From: Collybia mongolica
Lineage: Eukaryota > Basidiomycota > Agaricomycetes > Agaricales > Clitocybaceae
Assembly (NCBI GenBank): GCA_013420905.1
Contig: JAAXNY010000011.1
Location: forward strand, 434,001-498,000
DNA length: 64,000 nt
Direction: 5' to 3'
Both the position numbers and the translations under genes were made by a program. Each line of letters begins with the position of its first letter. The first letter of the stretch is position 1. The notes under the pieces are model-generated. The model did not search any database and had not been told where the DNA came from. It saw nothing but the letters and a program-made list of their open reading frames with translations. Below are positions 1 to 10,317 of this stretch, piece by piece.

Positions 1-1559
1 ATCCCTGCCAATTTAGTTGGTTCCATACCTATCTCGTTTTCTCTGATGACTAGTCCGAGATATTCAAGTTCCGTGGCTTCGAATACGCATTTGTCCAAAT
101 TCAGATACAAATCGTTTTCCTTCAATTTGTCCAAAACTTTAAGGGTTTTTCTTCGCAAATCATCGATGTTGTCGGAGGAAATAAGGATGTCATCCATATA
201 GATCAGAATCCATCCTTCGTCGATCTCAATTGCGTAGATATCATTCATCATATTTTGGAACGTTGCCGGCGAATTGCATAGACCGAAAAACATAACAAGG
301 GGTTCGAATAATCCCCTGTTCGTTTTAAATGCCGCTTTCCATTCATCGCCTTCTTTGATCCGGACGTTATTATATCCCCATCGTAAATCCAACTTTGTGA
401 AGTATTTTGCTCCTTTAAGTTTATCAAGAAGCTCCCCTACAAGTGGCAAAGGGTATGCGTTCTTAATAGTTCCTTCGTTTAGTCTTCTATAATCTTGGGT
501 TGGCCGAAGTTTTGTCGAGTCTTTCTTTGATACGAAGAAGAAAGGTGATGCTTGTGGGGATTTCGACGGTCGAATGTATCCTTTTCGCATGTTTTCATCA
601 ATAAACTCGTCTAGTTTTCCTTGTTCCGCTGGGCTGATGGGGTAGATTTTACAATCTTTTGGGATAAAATCAGGTTTAAGATCTATCGCATGGTCCCATG
701 ATCGTCGTGTTGGCATCCTTTCCGAATTTGTTTTGTCAAATAATGACGCGTATTCTCGATAGAATTCTGGTAACGTCTTCTTTGGTTTCTGGTCTTCGAT
801 TTCTGCCTTATGTTCTAGTTCCTGTGATATTGATGTTTTTGCCTGTATCCAAATGGATTCTTCTTCATCATCTTCTGAGTCGATGTATGTCCTAAGTAGA
901 TTGATTTCAGGTTCATCATCTTCTTCATTGATTTCTAAAAGAATCGGCTGCCAATCTTCAAGGGGTTGATTCCTTGGGATTTCTTCCGGGTATTCTTCCT
1001 GTATTTCTATTGCTGTTGCCTTGGGGTATTGCCGTGTTAATTTCATTTGTCGGATTTCCAGGTTTCTTCGGATTGCTTCCGAAAGGACTCCTTTCTTGAT
1101 GCTTGATCCAAAGTCGAGTGTTCCTTTCTCCCAATCAATCTTGGGGTTGTGCCGTTTTAACCATGGTAATCCTAAAATGATATTTTCTTTTCCTAGTCCG
1201 CTGACGAGTAATCGGATTCGGATTTCTTCGTCTCCGATTCGGATTTTGGTCCATACACAATCAGTGATGTTTCCTGATTGGTTCTTTGTGCCGTCTACGT
1301 TTCTAACCGAGTATGATTTCCTTAATGGGGTTGTCTTTATCCCGTTTTCTTCGACAAATGCTTTGTCAATGAAAATTCCTCCAGCTCCACAATCGATTAA
1401 TCCGATTGCTTGGGTTTCGACGTTTTTCTGTTCTTCAATCACCGTAATTGGAATAGATAACGATTGTCGATTCATTTCTCCTAGTATTACAGGTGATAGT
1501 GTTACTGAAAAGATTTCGGCAGGTACTGACGTCGATTCAGTCCGCCGCTTTAAAAACCC
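1..1559 (-). CDS. pol: Pol polyprotein of gypsy element 1 (partial: protease and reverse transcriptase)
   Basis: This frame, -1 relative to gag, is open from 1559 to the window edge and has no ATG start of its own, as expected for a Gag-Pol fusion made by frameshifting. In order it shows an aspartic protease motif, LIDCGAGGIFID (Cys and Gly in a loop usually DSGAS/DTGA), the partner-like ENIILGLPWL, an acidic linker, and the RT fingers (KLRPTQDYRRLN, PLPLVGELLDKL). It then has WGYNNVRIKEGDEWKAAF, the RT catalytic motif YMDDIL at about 200-183, and LDKCVFEATELEYLG. It resembles the RT of element 2 at 12,146-16,096 but is clearly a different lineage. It is truncated only by the window. Confidence 0.88.
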
Positions 1560-2707
1560 TCATCTTCCATATTCTTTAGGGCTACTTCTTTCTCTTCTTC
1601 GTCTAGCTCTGCCATGAGTGCTCGGATTTTCATATAGGCATCTTTGCCTTTCATTGGTATCTTCTGTTCTTCCTTCCTTTGTGTTTGAGGAATTGATCCT
1701 CCTGCTTTGTGGTCTGATGCTCGATGTCCAAATTTGTGACATTCGAAGCATAGTCCTCGTTTCATATGCTCATCCCTTTCTTGGATGGTTAATCGATCGA
1801 TGTCCATCGCGTTTGGATCTCGACTGTTATTCGGAACGTATCTGGGATTATTATTTTGTTGGAAATTATATTTCTTTCCGGTGTTTCCTCCCGTTGTTTT
1901 TCCGGTGTTTCCTTTGATGCATGCTACAATCGATTTTGCACGTCTGTACTGAGTGTCAAATATGGACGCCTTTTCATACCAACCCTTGATGGTGGTCAGT
2001 GGGTTGTCCATTGTTAAGATTTTCTGCATCAAAGAAGGAGGTATTCCTTCCATGAAGTATTCGACAAGTGCTTCACTTTCTGTAATCTTGCTTTCTGATG
2101 CGGCTGATTTAAATTCAGCGATGTAGTCGTCTGCAGTCATGTTTCCTGACATGCGCAGTGTCTTCAAGGTTTGTCTAGCGTCTCCTGCCTCATCTGGAGT
2201 AGAGAACGCTTCTTCAACTGTTGTCATAAATGTTGTGAAAGTTCCTGGGTGATCGCTGTTTTCTCCATACCAGGACTTTTTCCATGGTCCTGCTGTTCCT
2301 CCCTTCATGTACGAAAGTACATAGAGGATCTTTTTCCAATCTGTATTGTAGATTCTGTCGTTTGCCTGCAAATACATTTTGCAATCAAGGATGAAGTCCT
2401 TTGTCATTCTTCGATTTCCATCGAAGATGTTCGGTGAGCTAAGTTTAATTTCGGTGGGTCTTCGCTCGTCTGCCATTTCTACGTCTGAGTCTGGTGGTAT
2501 CGGGGAATTCGGTGGTTCGGGTTTTGGTTTCTCTGGTTCCTTTCCTTTGGAACTTTCTGCTTTTGGTTGTCTCGGCGTGGTGGGCGTTTCTGTTTGTGTG
2601 ACTATTACAAGTCTTGGTTGTTCTTCCGCGTCTTGGAAGTCTTCGCTGCTGATTGCGCTTTGTCTGCTGCTGCTTCTGCTACTTTCACTGCTGCTCGCAG
2701 GTTTCAA
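1550..2707 (-). CDS. gag: Gag polyprotein of gypsy element 1
   Basis: A 385-residue capsid-nucleocapsid protein that packages the element's RNA. The N-terminal ~90 residues are Ser/Pro/Glu-rich. A retrotransposon gag domain follows (about residues 90-260, with WKKSWYGE and YFMEGIPPSLMQKIL). Near residue 320 is a zinc knuckle, CFECHKFGHRASDH, whose fourth ligand position is His rather than the usual Cys. The protein ends MEDEGF at a TAA that overlaps the pol frame. The start is the first ATG after the leader and gives a normal gag length. Pol is reached by a -1 shift at 1553-1559. Confidence 0.85.
   Translation of the reverse strand: MKPASSSESSRSSSRQSAISSEDFQDAEEQPRLVIVTQTETPTTPRQPKAESSKGKEPEKPKPEPPNSPIPPDSDVEMADERRPTEIKLSSPNIFDGNRRMTKDFILDCKMYLQANDRIYNTDWKKILYVLSYMKGGTAGPWKKSWYGENSDHPGTFTTFMTTVEEAFSTPDEAGDARQTLKTLRMSGNMTADDYIAEFKSAASESKITESEALVEYFMEGIPPSLMQKILTMDNPLTTIKGWYEKASIFDTQYRRAKSIVACIKGNTGKTTGGNTGKKYNFQQNNNPRYVPNNSRDPNAMDIDRLTIQERDEHMKRGLCFECHKFGHRASDHKAGGSIPQTQRKEEQKIPMKGKDAYMKIRALMAELDEEEKEVALKNMEDEGF
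1553..1559 (-). promoter_or_regulatory. Candidate -1 ribosomal frameshift slippery site GGGTTTT
   Basis: Read on the minus strand, gag ends GAG GGT TTT TAA, so the heptamer G GGT TTT sits in the gag frame exactly as the X XXY YYZ rule requires, directly before the gag stop. Slipping back by one base gives GGG TTT TTA AAG, the pol frame, which opens here after an upstream stop in that frame at 1560-1562. The same heptamer occupies the same place in element 2. Confidence 0.7.
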
Positions 2708-2760
2708 TCCGTATCGTGGTGCCGTTGCGTCTGAACCTTTATAGGTTGACGGTTCTGATC

Positions 2761-2770
2761 AGCTTGACCT
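2761..2770 (-). other. Putative self-priming primer-binding site of element 1
   Basis: On the minus strand AGGTCAAGCT begins 2 nt after the LTR end. Its exact reverse complement, AGCTTGACCT, lies in the LTR at 3000-2991, 35 nt downstream of TATATATA, where the mRNA would start. This is the layout of Tf1/sushi retrotransposons, in which the mRNA 5' end folds back and primes minus-strand DNA. No tRNA-like match starting TGG was seen. Confidence 0.55.
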
Positions 2771-2772
2771 TT

Positions 2773-3237
2773 TGTTACGGCTGTTTAGGCCTTATCCTCT
2801 AGATCAATATGCTGAGTCGTTCGTTCGTTCTTAGACCGTTGACTTCTGTAAGTCCAACGTCTATTGACTCCCTCAATAGGGCTAAAGTCAGGTTATCGAG
2901 TTTATCTGATCAGAGATGCACTACCCCCTTCGTAAGGCGGATAGGATCGAGTTCGCGTCAAGAGAATAGATGAATAAGGTGAATTCAGCTAGGTCAAGCT
3001 AAAGAACTAGCTAAGCTAAACTACCTGTATATATACGTAGTAATCCGATAAGCGTCGTTTACGCTATTTGTTATAGATAAGGGTTAGTAAGCTATCTAAG
3101 AAGATGAATAAGAAAGCTTAGTAACCATGAGAAAGAGAATGCATATATGGATGTCAAAGATAAGGTCAAGTGAGCGTCTGATAGTAAAGAAGAGAGAAAA
3201 GAAATGATGTGACGAAAGAATAGAGGAATTTGTAACA
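2773..3237 (-). repeat. Putative 5' LTR of gypsy element 1
   Basis: The borders were inferred from perfect 6-nt terminal inverted repeats, TGTTAC and GTAACA, which leave a 465-bp unit directly upstream of the gag leader. On the minus strand it contains TATATATA (3035-3028). The sequence AGCTTGACCT starts 35 nt further on, at 3000, and is complementary to the sequence 2 nt beyond the LTR end. A second LTR copy is not in the window, so the borders rest on these motifs only. Confidence 0.7.
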
Positions 3238-3850
3238 GGAGCTCATTGAACATGCTGAAATGGCTGTACAAGGAAAACATGAGAAAGATAGAAAAGCCAA
3301 GGAGAAATTGAATAACAGGATTAAACATCTTGCAACAGTGGATCAAGTAACAGATCTTGATATTCTCAAAGCTATGACAAATGCCCAACTTGATGAACAG
3401 CTGGATATCTATCGGACTTTGGTGGAAGGAGTTCCAATGAAATCAAAAACACCAACCAAGTCAGCAAAGCTTACAGCATTGCAAGCTGCAATTGCTCAGT
3501 ATACAATTGTGCATCCCCAGGCTCTACAAAGTGGCAGTTCCCAATGTGCAGAGACACAGCCAACTCCTGTAGTTTTGAAAGCCACAGTGGTACAAGTGAC
3601 TGATATCACAAAGCTCAATGATCTGACAAATCCACAACTTGATGAACAACTGAATATCTATTGAAACATGGTAGCAGGAGTGCCAAAAGCATACAAAATC
3701 AAGAACAAAAAAAGCAAGATGGCAGCTCTGACAGAAGCCATTTTAAAGTTCAATGATGAGGTACCTGGTACATCAAATGTTCCTAAAGGTGGAGAAAGCT
3801 CTGAAGGGGAGAAGTTTGACTCTGTGAGCTCTGGGAGTGAGGAAGAGTAA
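3238..3850 (+). pseudogene. C-terminal fragment of a protein with tandem SAP-like repeats
   Basis: The frame is open from the LTR border (ELIEHAEMAVQGKHEKD) and is stopped by TGA at 3662-3664. After that the same kind of sequence continues to 3850 and ends in an acidic Ser/Glu tail. Two related units of about 55 residues are visible, with cores NAQLDEQLDIYRTLVEGVP and NPQLDEQLNIY..MVAGVP, each followed by a Lys-rich stretch and an L-AL-AI helix. This resembles the SAP helix-extension-helix DNA-binding motif. Such tails occur on fungal transposase-like proteins, but the main domain is not here. The fragment has lost its 5' part to the gypsy insertion and carries a stop, so it is not a working gene. 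Confidence 0.5.
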
Positions 3851-4223
3851 TTGTCTGATATTTGCCACAAGTAGTATACATGTAGTTTAGCTTATCATGG
3901 TCCAAGGATTGTAGTTTAGGTCAAAAAAAACACACTCAGCTATACCCAGCATATGTTAAAGATTATCTATGCACAAAGGATCATGAAAATCCATTGAGAA
4001 TTGAGTGAGGATGGCTTGGGTCACTGAAACTGGCCATTTTCGATGATTTTGATTATGTAATGCTCACGCGGCAATAACCGTGATTGCCCCTCCCCACTAA
4101 ATGTATCCTGTTGAATATCTGAACTCTATCAATGTATCAGGGCTACCTCTATCTAAGCTAACTTTAAAGGTGGGGTGCCCTGTCATGATATTGCACAACT
4201 TAAATCCAGTTGATGGTGTTTAT
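3851..4223. other. Unassigned AT-rich spacer
   Basis: No convincing coding exon or repeat border is seen between the SAP-like fragment and repeat R1. Confidence 0.4.
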
Positions 4224-5849
4224 GAGTCCTTATGTTTACATAAGTAACTCGTTCATCATCCTGGGTTTGCAGGGAAAATTCAGCGTACCCAACAAGATCA
4301 AGTGTTGTTTTTCCCATGGTTAGTAAGTTTGAAGTGTTCCGAGATTTCATTAGAACATGATCAGTAAAGTTTTTGAAGTACATCAGTAAGACTTTGTAGT
4401 CATGGAAATATTTTTCTAACTGTGGGAATCAAAATTAGCCGACGCGCGGATTTCGAGCGAAAAAGGCAACTGCTAACATGGGCTGCATTTAATAATATAA
4501 ATTCGAGTTAATTGGTCTTTTTCTTGGGATATCTCAAGAATTAATTAATAACTGTCCACTGCATAATCATGCTTACGTTTGTCAACTACGCTGTTAGCTC
4601 TAACAGCGTAGTTGACAAACGTAAGCACGATTACAAGACACTTGTTCCGCTTTGGGTCAAACTTTTCCCACAATACAAAACATTGCATATCTCAACAATG
4701 ACAAGACCTATGGATGCAATTTAAATTGCTACTACTAGATATGGTGAGGGGCTACCCAATGTAGATATTTACATGTATTTGTATTTGTTTGTACACCTTC
4801 AAACACCATGATCAAAAACAGCTCTCTTACTACAAGCATGTTACAAATCAATATCAAGTATATGACTTTGCCACACAGCTAGCCAAACAAACAATAACAT
4901 CAAAGTTCCCACAATATAAATCATTGCATATCTCAACAACAACAAGGCCTATGGATGTAATTTAAATTGCTAGTATCAGATACGATGAAGTAGTACCTCA
5001 TGTATACATTTGTAAGTGTTTGTATTTGTTTATATTTTTCTAAACCTCATCAACAACAAATTTCTTGCTACATATTGTAAATGAATACTGTCTGTATATC
5101 ATTTCACCACACATCTGGCCAAACAAACAATAATACTAAAGAAATTTCTCACAATATAGATGATACTTATCTCAGCAAATACAAAGCTGATGGAAATGCT
5201 ACTACTAGACATTGTAAAGGAATACATGATGTGTTTATTTATATCTGTTTGTAGTTGTTTGTACCCTTCCAAACCTCATTATCAACAACAACCTTTTACT
5301 ACATATTACAAATGAATATGATCTGTATATTACTTTGCCAACATCTGGCCAAACAATCAACATTAATGAAATTCCCACAATATAGATGATGCATATCTCA
5401 GCAAATACAAGGCTAACAGAGACAATTGAAATTGCTACTACTCCTAGACCTATGGAGGGGGTACCAGGAAATGTATATTTATATTTGTTTGTACCTTTCC
5501 AAATTTGATTATAATCTCTTGTTATATCTATTTTAATATCACATTTATACATTACTTGACTATAAGCATAGCTAAACAAGTCAATGTGGATGCTCCTGGA
5601 ATCTATAATGCTCAACATCTTGACAATAACTAGCTATATGAGTATGGTTAAATATAGTATGTGATAATACAACAAAAAACACTTAACAGGCATATGTACA
5701 TTTGTTTGAACTTTGTCTTTGATGATGATATCTACTTTTAGCATATCTTATAAGTTCTTGATTAATCCAGGATGCAAGGCTAGAAATAAATTGTTCAATA
5801 TTGAATAGTTGATATATATTTCAATACTGTGGGAACTTGTTTCTATTAT
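4224..5849. repeat. Dispersed repeat R1, copy a
   Basis: About 1.6 kb, AT-rich, nearly collinear with 20701-22340 in the same orientation. It begins at an imperfect palindrome around CTTATGTTTACATAAG and ends near TGGGAACTTG. It contains several diverged internal modules of about 220 bp (CCCACAATATA..CATATCTCA..ACAAGGC..GCTACTACT) at roughly 4670, 4910, 5150 and 5370, so it is itself built from degenerate tandem units. There is no credible protein. It is probably a non-autonomous mobile element of unknown class. Confidence 0.7.
4564..4633. repeat. 70-nt near-perfect palindrome inside R1 copy a
   Basis: Arms of 27 nt (4571-4597 and 4600-4626) pair perfectly around a 2-nt centre. With one mismatch the pairing extends to 35 nt per arm minus the centre. 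The other R1 copy has the same structure at 21053-21108 with a few changes. Confidence 0.85.
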
Positions 5850-6769
5850 TACGAGTTCTTTATCAACCCAGGTTTCAGGCAAAAAATTGATTGATTCATT
5901 CATTCATGGATTCATATTTCAACACTGTGGGAAAATATTTCCATAATGGGATTTTCTTCTCTTATGGCTTTTTACAGCATTTCTCTACAAATACAAAGTA
6001 GTGTGACATAATTTGCATGTATTTGGGATGCTTACATAATGCTTTTGATGATGCCATCAAAATTATGCATATCTAATATTTCAAAGTGTCATTTTTCAAA
6101 ATTTATTTTGTGTTTTTCTCCATAGCCAGTAAAGCTATTAACTTTTTTATATATATTTAGTATGTACAAACATGGCTCTACAATTTCCTTGTTGAGCATA
6201 TTTTTCCCATGGTCCATTTTGAGTGAAATATTAGAAATGTCCATATTCAGCTAGTTTTGAAGGTCTGTGTGTTATGCCAGGGGTGAACAAACATCTTATA
6301 ACAACAATGGAGGTCTTTACACTAAGCCACATAACCCGTGCAGACTCCGCGCGGACTCATTTGGCAGGACCATCAGCCAGACAAGAATCCGTGTCCGCGC
6401 CGAGTCCGCATCAATCCGCGCAATTTTACGCGGACACGCGGACTAGCACGGACGGACAGCTCGCAGAGTCCGCGCGGCCAGTCGATTACTAATCAGATTA
6501 GTAATATAAATTTTATTTACACAAATTATATATACTATTTGTTATTAATAACATAACATAACGGCGGTGAAAAACTTGCATCCGACTAGGTTTGAACGCA
6601 CACAGGCACCAACATTACGTAATATGTTTGGCGTTCATAACCGTTGGGCAAGGCGGGCATTTCTAGCTGCCGGCTCACTGGCCTCAAGTCAACGGACTTA
6701 GGTCACATGATTATAAGGCACGTGCAACAGTCACATTACCGTGGCCACCTCTTCGTTGGTTCTTTTCAA

Positions 6770-7330
6770 CCACATCAACGACGTCCGCCAAACCGCCAAC
6801 GCCGACACCAACGCCAACGCACCCACGCCGCCAACGCCAACGCATCGAACGCCAACCGACGTCGACATGACGACGCACAAAACGGTGTAGGGCGAAGGAT
6901 AGAAACGGACGCGGAACGAGGGGATGATGAGGAAAGGGCGCCCTGAGGGGCAGAACCACGTGAGTTGTACACCGCCGCTCACCCACACGCTCACCACGCA
7001 GCGCGTCCCCCTCCCCCCCACTTCAGGAACTCGAGACGAAGGATACGGCCGCCAACAGCAACAGTGAGGACGGCGGCAACGACAACGACAACGACGAAGA
7101 CGGCAACCGCAACAGCAGCAACAGTGCCGACGAGGCCGGCGGCAACGGCGGCAACAGCAGCGGCAGCGGCGGCACCAACAACGGCGCGATGACGACGATG
7201 ACAACTTACAACAAAGACGACCACCACCACCACGAGGACGGCGGCGGCGGCGAGGACGGGGACAGCGGCAAGTAGAGCGGCCAGTGCCGTCGCCGCTGAC
7301 GACGTCGCGGGGGGGGCGGGGGCGGGGGCC
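6770..7330. repeat. GC-rich low-complexity core of the hAT-like element
   Basis: Runs of CCAACGCC, CGACAACGA and GGCGGCAACAGC triplet-like sequence give long open frames on both strands that encode Arg/Thr/Ala or Cys/Arg/Val-rich nonsense. The matching part of the second copy (about 19590-19800) is shorter, with TG/CA where this copy has CG. Confidence 0.7.
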
Positions 7331-7457
7331 CCCCCCTATAATAAATTATCTTATCATATTTGTATTATATTTAGTAATAATACATGTTTTAACCTAATAA
7401 TTATATAGATCGTTAGTAAGTAAAAGAGTAAGTACTTTATAATAGACGAAAGTAAGT

Positions 7458-7587
7458 GAGTCCGCGCGGACTCTGTGGAGTCCACATGGAGTCCGCGCGG
7501 AGTCCGTGCAGAGTCCGTACGGAGTCCGTGCAGAGTCCGTGCAGAGTCCGTACGGAGTCCGTGCGGAGTCCGCAAGGACATGTGGGG
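7458..7587. repeat. 11-bp tandem array, unit GAGTCCGTGCG
   Basis: Nine consecutive 11-bp units starting at 7478, 7489, 7500, 7511, 7522, 7533, 7544, 7555 and 7566 vary only at the last four positions. A further unit lies at 7458. They sit just inside one end of the hAT-like element, a usual place for transposase-binding subterminal repeats. Confidence 0.85.
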
Positions 7588-7902
7588 GAGTGTAAAGTAC
7601 AGCAACAATGACCCTTACCAAACGTGACCCTTGTGGGAAATTACACTAAACATTGGAATAATCAACAACTACTACTATATTTACCTGAAATACAAAGAGG
7701 ATTGATTTCTCTATTTATTGGCACATGTCACATGGTCTATTCCACCATATAAGTATACCAAATACATGACAACAATCTGAATGCTTATTTAGTGTCCATG
7801 ATCCTGGGAAAAATTAGTTCTGATGGTTTTTGTGTTTTCTCCATAACCAGGCAAGCTATGGCATTGGGTTTTGCACACAGGCATTGCTTGTTTACTTAGC
7901 AC

Positions 7903-9142
7903 CTTGGACTGACAAGCTCATATGACCAAATGGTTAATCTGCATGCTTTATGCACATGACATGTAACCTTGAGGCCTTGTATTTGACTCTCCAAAATATT
8001 GCATTTTTGTGCATTAAATAAGAAATGGTAACTATGATTAAGTAAGCAATCTGGATAGTCTGCATGGACTTTATGAGGAGTTGTTCCCAGCTGGGTCTGA
8101 GCATCCAAGTAACAGTGCAGATTTATGGACTCAGCTTTGACTTGGTTCAGATGCAGACTGCAAAATGAGGTCTGACCTTAGTCTGCAAATGTCTGCATTT
8201 GTCTGTGTGGTCTGTGTGCCTCATGTTGCTCAGCATAAAGTCCCCAGAGAAGCTACTGAGTTGGTTGTGTATTTGGAATATATACAAATATAGATCTACA
8301 TTTTCAAGTTTGTTAATTTTTTTAACACAGTCCATCTCTGAGAGTCTGAGTCCCCACTTTACCAGCTGACTTATTTTTAAGGAAAATGCCTAGATATATA
8401 TTGTTACCTTTTATTAATGGATATTTGTATAGGATCTATAAACACCAACTTCTATTGGCATACACTATGGATATGGCTGAAGTTGTAAGGGGATCACTTG
8501 TTTGTCCACATCTAGCCATCAGAATCACTATTGCACAGCTTGCATATCCTCACTGTTATATCTATTATTCTGACACACACTGCTTTGGCCCCTTGACAGA
8601 TAGTAGTTTACTCTGGACTGACATATCACAGATTCTGTTGTTATTTAAGACATAGGCACAATGTACTGTATATAAGGTACCCCTTCCTCTCCATGGAAGG
8701 GCACCTTTGTAATAGACTTGGTCTGGGTTCTCTACTCATAGTCAAGCCTCTAGTGCTCTATGCTCATCCCTTCCCTGCATGGTTGTTTATACTGTGTATA
8801 CTGCTCCCTGTCTGAGCATCTTGGCAATATGACCCCTTACAGAAGTGCAACAAGTATTTGGCAAGCTCAAATGTGTGGTCATATTACATCTTCATGTTGT
8901 GTATCCATCAGGCCTTCCATGATGTCAAGCTACTCCCTGTACCCTACAGTCTAATTCTAGGACAATGCCTAACAAGTGTTCCAGAACCAAACTTATCAAT
9001 GACAAAAAGTAATATAAAGTTGAATAGATTCTGGATAGCTAGTTCTATTGCAACAACCTAGTTCTAGAAATATAAAGAAAAGTTAATCAAAAAAAAAAAC
9101 ATAAGGACTCATATCTGCCAGTAATGGCCCTCTACCTCAAGT
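7903..9142. repeat. Dispersed repeat R3, copy a
   Basis: Matches 23134-24401 from CTTGGA(C/G)TGACAAGCTCATAT to CTCTACCTCAAGT in the same orientation, and an inverted, interrupted copy at 32995-37610. It includes a stretch (about 8190-8250) resembling the ends of the hAT-like element (GGCTCAGTGTAAAG). No gene was recognised. Confidence 0.7.
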
Positions 9143-10043
9143 TTATACTGGTCCATGTAGACCCATTAATTCAGATTTTGAATGGACTCCTCTACTTGTA
9201 AGAAGGAAGAAAGTAACTGCTGCACTGGAATGGCTTAAACTCAACCATTCAGATTATTTGGACTTAAACATCTCCTATGATAATTTAGAAGAGTATCCAG
9301 AAAGTGGCCCACCAGTTATTGTTGATTACAGAAAATCTGAATCCAACAGAGATCCTGAATCATCTGCAGTCCATGATATAGATGAAGAAACTGGAACTGA
9401 AACTGGAATGTGTTTATTTGTAGTTCATAGATTGACTGGTGAAGAATACTCCACCAAAAGCCTGAAAGCTATCAAAGCTATTGCTCTACAGCATTTAACA
9501 AACAAAGGAAAAGTACTTGCCATTGGGCATGCAGAGGGCCCAGAATCCATTTATAAGAACCCTAAGCTATTTCCTCAAATGCTGCCTTGGCTATTTCCAT
9601 ATGGACTTGGAGGAATTGGAAATGGATTTCACAAAGGCAGAATGTCTGACAGTAAACACAAAAAACACTTACTTATGTACCATGATAAACAATTTCAGAA
9701 AGATCCTCACTTCCCTCTGATTGCATTTAATCATGAACAAATCAAAGATAGTACCACAGCTGGTTATCTGTTGGCTGAAAAACCAAAATTTGACAAAATA
9801 TCCAAGAGACTTATAGATGTGGATATTGATGTTCTAAATAATCTGATTAAAAGAATGGAAACTGGTGAGAGAATCAAGCCAGAAACCAATGAAGAGAAGC
9901 TATGCTTTCAGCTGATTAAAGACTTAGACCATGTGGGAGGACATGTCAAAGGATCCATAACAAACAAGAAATATATGAGAAATGAAATCTGGTCACTTAT
10001 ATCATCCTCTTTTTCATTATTTTACTGGATTGTTTTTGGATGA
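9143..10043 (+). pseudogene. Helitron helicase-like protein, N-terminal fragment
   Basis: The frame is open from the R3 border (about 9140) with no ATG needed: WTPLLVRRKKVTAALEWL, then LPWLFPYGLGGIGNGFHKG, LLMYHDKQFQKDPHFPLIAF, and finally HVKGSITNKKYMRNEIWSLI. These are the hallmarks of the Helitron_like_N domain, which precedes the Rep and SF1 helicase domains of Helitron transposases. After MRNEIWSLIS the family sequence is lost and the frame ends at 10043. The Rep HUH motif and helicase are absent. It is a broken piece of a rolling-circle transposon abutting R3 exactly at R3's end. Confidence 0.75.
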
Positions 10044-10317
10044 AAGTAGTACTAACTTTTCATCCATTGAAAGGTTGAAATGCACTCATTTTTATTTGGA
10101 TATTTCATCCTCTCATAGATGTTTAAATTTGTGTGATTCAACATTTAACAATATTCTAATGATTAGTAGGCTTCTGATTCATTCCCTTCCTCATCCTCCT
10201 GGTCCTCACCCTCCTGGTCCCCATCCTCTTCCCCCTCATCACTACTATCTATTTCATCCTCATCATGCTCATTTAAGTCAATGTCAACATCCATTTCCTC
10301 CTCATTATCAGCATTAC

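Larger units (their letters stand above)
1..3237 (-). mobile_element. Ty3/gypsy LTR retrotransposon, element 1 (cut by left edge)
   Basis: The element is read on the minus strand. A putative 5' LTR (2773-3237) is followed by gag (2707-1550) and then a pol frame that is still open at base 1. Protease and reverse transcriptase motifs are visible; RNase H, integrase and the 3' LTR lie outside the window. The gag and pol frames are intact as far as they can be read, so the copy may be young. It landed inside the SAP-like ORF at 3238-3850, whose reading frame is open right up to the LTR border. The target duplication cannot be checked because the other end is missing. Confidence 0.9.
6310..7602. 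mobile_element. hAT-like non-autonomous element, copy 1 (1293 bp)
   Basis: It is flanked by the 8-bp direct repeat CAACAATG (6302-6309 and 7603-7610), and paralog R2b shows the empty site. The ends are GAGGTCTTTACACT and, read inward from the other side, CTGTACTTTACACT, sharing CTTTACACT. Subterminal regions are packed with GTCCGCGCGGAC-like palindromes. The middle (about 6770-7330) is GC-rich ACN/GCN low-complexity sequence. No transposase is present. A second, shorter copy is at 19338-20229 with a different 8-bp duplication, which supports transposition. Confidence 0.8.
5853..7898. repeat. Dispersed repeat R2, copy a (interrupted by a hAT-like element)
   Basis: The sequence matches 17146-17878 in the same order from GAGTTCTTTATCAACCCAG to TTGTTTACTT, except that a 1293-bp element plus an 8-bp duplication has been inserted at 6302-7610. 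The undisturbed copy at 17584-17591 gives the empty site CAACAATG. No coding region is recognised in R2. Confidence 0.75.

Noticed and set aside
300..320. GGTTCGAAT-like tRNA T-loop motifs (also at 45303)
   Set aside because: No matching anticodon arm or acceptor stem could be drawn; the first lies inside the pol coding frame.
1021..2744. Plus-strand ORFs opposite gag/pol of element 1
   Set aside because: Antisense shadows of conserved gag and pol frames.
4183..4383. Minus-strand 66-residue ORF shared with 20700-20870
   Set aside because: Present only because repeat R1 is duplicated; it fuses with different sequence in each copy and shows no family signal.
4510..4560. Possible rho-type or intrinsic terminator for the long hairpin at 4564-4633
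   Set aside because: Bacterial terminators do not apply here; arms are far too long and there is no U-tract.
6711..7233. Several overlapping ORFs on both strands encoding Arg/Cys/Val- or Thr/Ala-rich proteins
   Set aside because: They come from GC-rich triplet-like low-complexity DNA inside the hAT-like element; no domain, and frames are open on both strands at once.
7458..7587. CRISPR-like direct repeats
   Set aside because: Units are 11 bp and contiguous with no spacers, in a eukaryotic transposon end.
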